7,144 nucleotides of DNA from Gemmatimonas phototrophica (GTDB lineage Bacteria; Gemmatimonadota; Gemmatimonadetes; Longimicrobiales; Gaopeijiaceae), in NCBI GenBank assembly GCA_945876015.1, contig CAMCNM010000096.1, positions 1-7,144 of the forward strand, in the 5' to 3' direction. Below, piece after piece: positions 6,948 through 7,144 of this stretch. Position numbers and translations under genes: made by a program. The notes under the pieces were generated by a model. It did not search any database. It saw only the letters and a list, made by a program, of their open reading frames with translations, and had not been told where the DNA came from. Position 1 is the first letter of the stretch, and each line of letters starts with the position of its first letter.

Positions 6948-7144
6948 CTACCTACTTCGAGCCTGGCGGGCCGGGTCCCACCCGTCGAAGTCCTCCGGGT
7001 GCCAGACGCAGTGGTCGTAGATGGCGCGCGGCAGAGCGTCTTCGATCGCCCGTTGCTGGTGATCGGGAAAGACGATCCAGAGCGTGCCGAGCGGCTCTAG
7101 CTGCCCGTGGTAAAACCAGGCGCTGTGATGGCTGCGGCGGTGAG
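6948..7144 (-). CDS. C-terminal end of an unrecognised protein (5' end outside window)
   Basis: On the minus strand a frame is open from the window edge to TAG (6948-6950), giving 64 visible residues with no start codon in view. The segment includes HHSAWFYHGQLEPLGTLW and IYDHCVWHPEDFDGWDP. It is rich in aromatic residues and histidine, unlike the arginine/proline/alanine-rich shadow frames of high-GC DNA, and most of its third codon positions are G or C. The other two minus-strand frames are either stopped early or of shadow composition. I do not recognise the family. It lies upstream of the plug-like gene on the same strand with a gap of 112 nt, so it may or may not share its transcript. 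Confidence 0.6.
   Translation of the reverse strand, partial: HRRSHHSAWFYHGQLEPLGTLWIVFPDHQQRAIEDALPRAIYDHCVWHPEDFDGWDPARQARSR

Overview
This is a high-GC bacterial chromosome segment (hand counts of 60-base samples give 75% GC in the enolase gene and 82% in the plug-like gene, but 58% in the TPR gene). The small secreted carboxypeptidase-regulatory/TonB-plug-like protein ending in a C-G-V-I-L-I-W motif, and the 'SPEETALILRRA' type of N-terminal helix, remind me of Gemmatimonadota and related soil phyla. That assignment is recognition of style only, not a database result.

Left block (1-2947, + strand) is housekeeping. It holds the 3' part of thiL (thiamine-monophosphate kinase), a PlsC-type acyltransferase whose GTG start overlaps the thiL stop, enolase (eno) with a near-perfect Shine-Dalgarno, and ftsB (divisome coiled-coil protein). 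ftsB appears to start at a TTG inside the end of eno. The tight packing suggests one transcription unit linking cofactor, phospholipid, glycolysis and division functions.

Middle block (2944-4566, - strand) is a two-gene operon: a slipin/stomatin-like SPFH membrane protein, followed 15 nt later by an unrecognised protein with two predicted membrane segments. The last gene meets ftsB tail to tail, and the two stop codons overlap within one CTAG.

A divergent promoter region (about 4567-4664) separates the slipin operon from a tRNA gene with a CAU anticodon (4665-4738, + strand). Eight bases after the tRNA lies a short, broken remnant of a group II intron reverse transcriptase/maturase (4746-4931), so the tRNA 3' flank has been a landing site for mobile DNA.

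Right block (4956-7144, - strand) holds three genes read right to left. They are the 3' end of an unrecognised gene at the window edge, a secreted carboxypeptidase-regulatory/plug-like protein, and a secreted protein with eight 34-residue TPR units. The last two overlap by ATGA, so they are probably co-translated and may act together in the periplasm or at the outer membrane. I see no CRISPR array, no intact mobile element, no riboswitch and no convincing intrinsic terminator. The least explained material is the plug/TPR pair, the slipin partner and the tRNA-adjacent intron relic.
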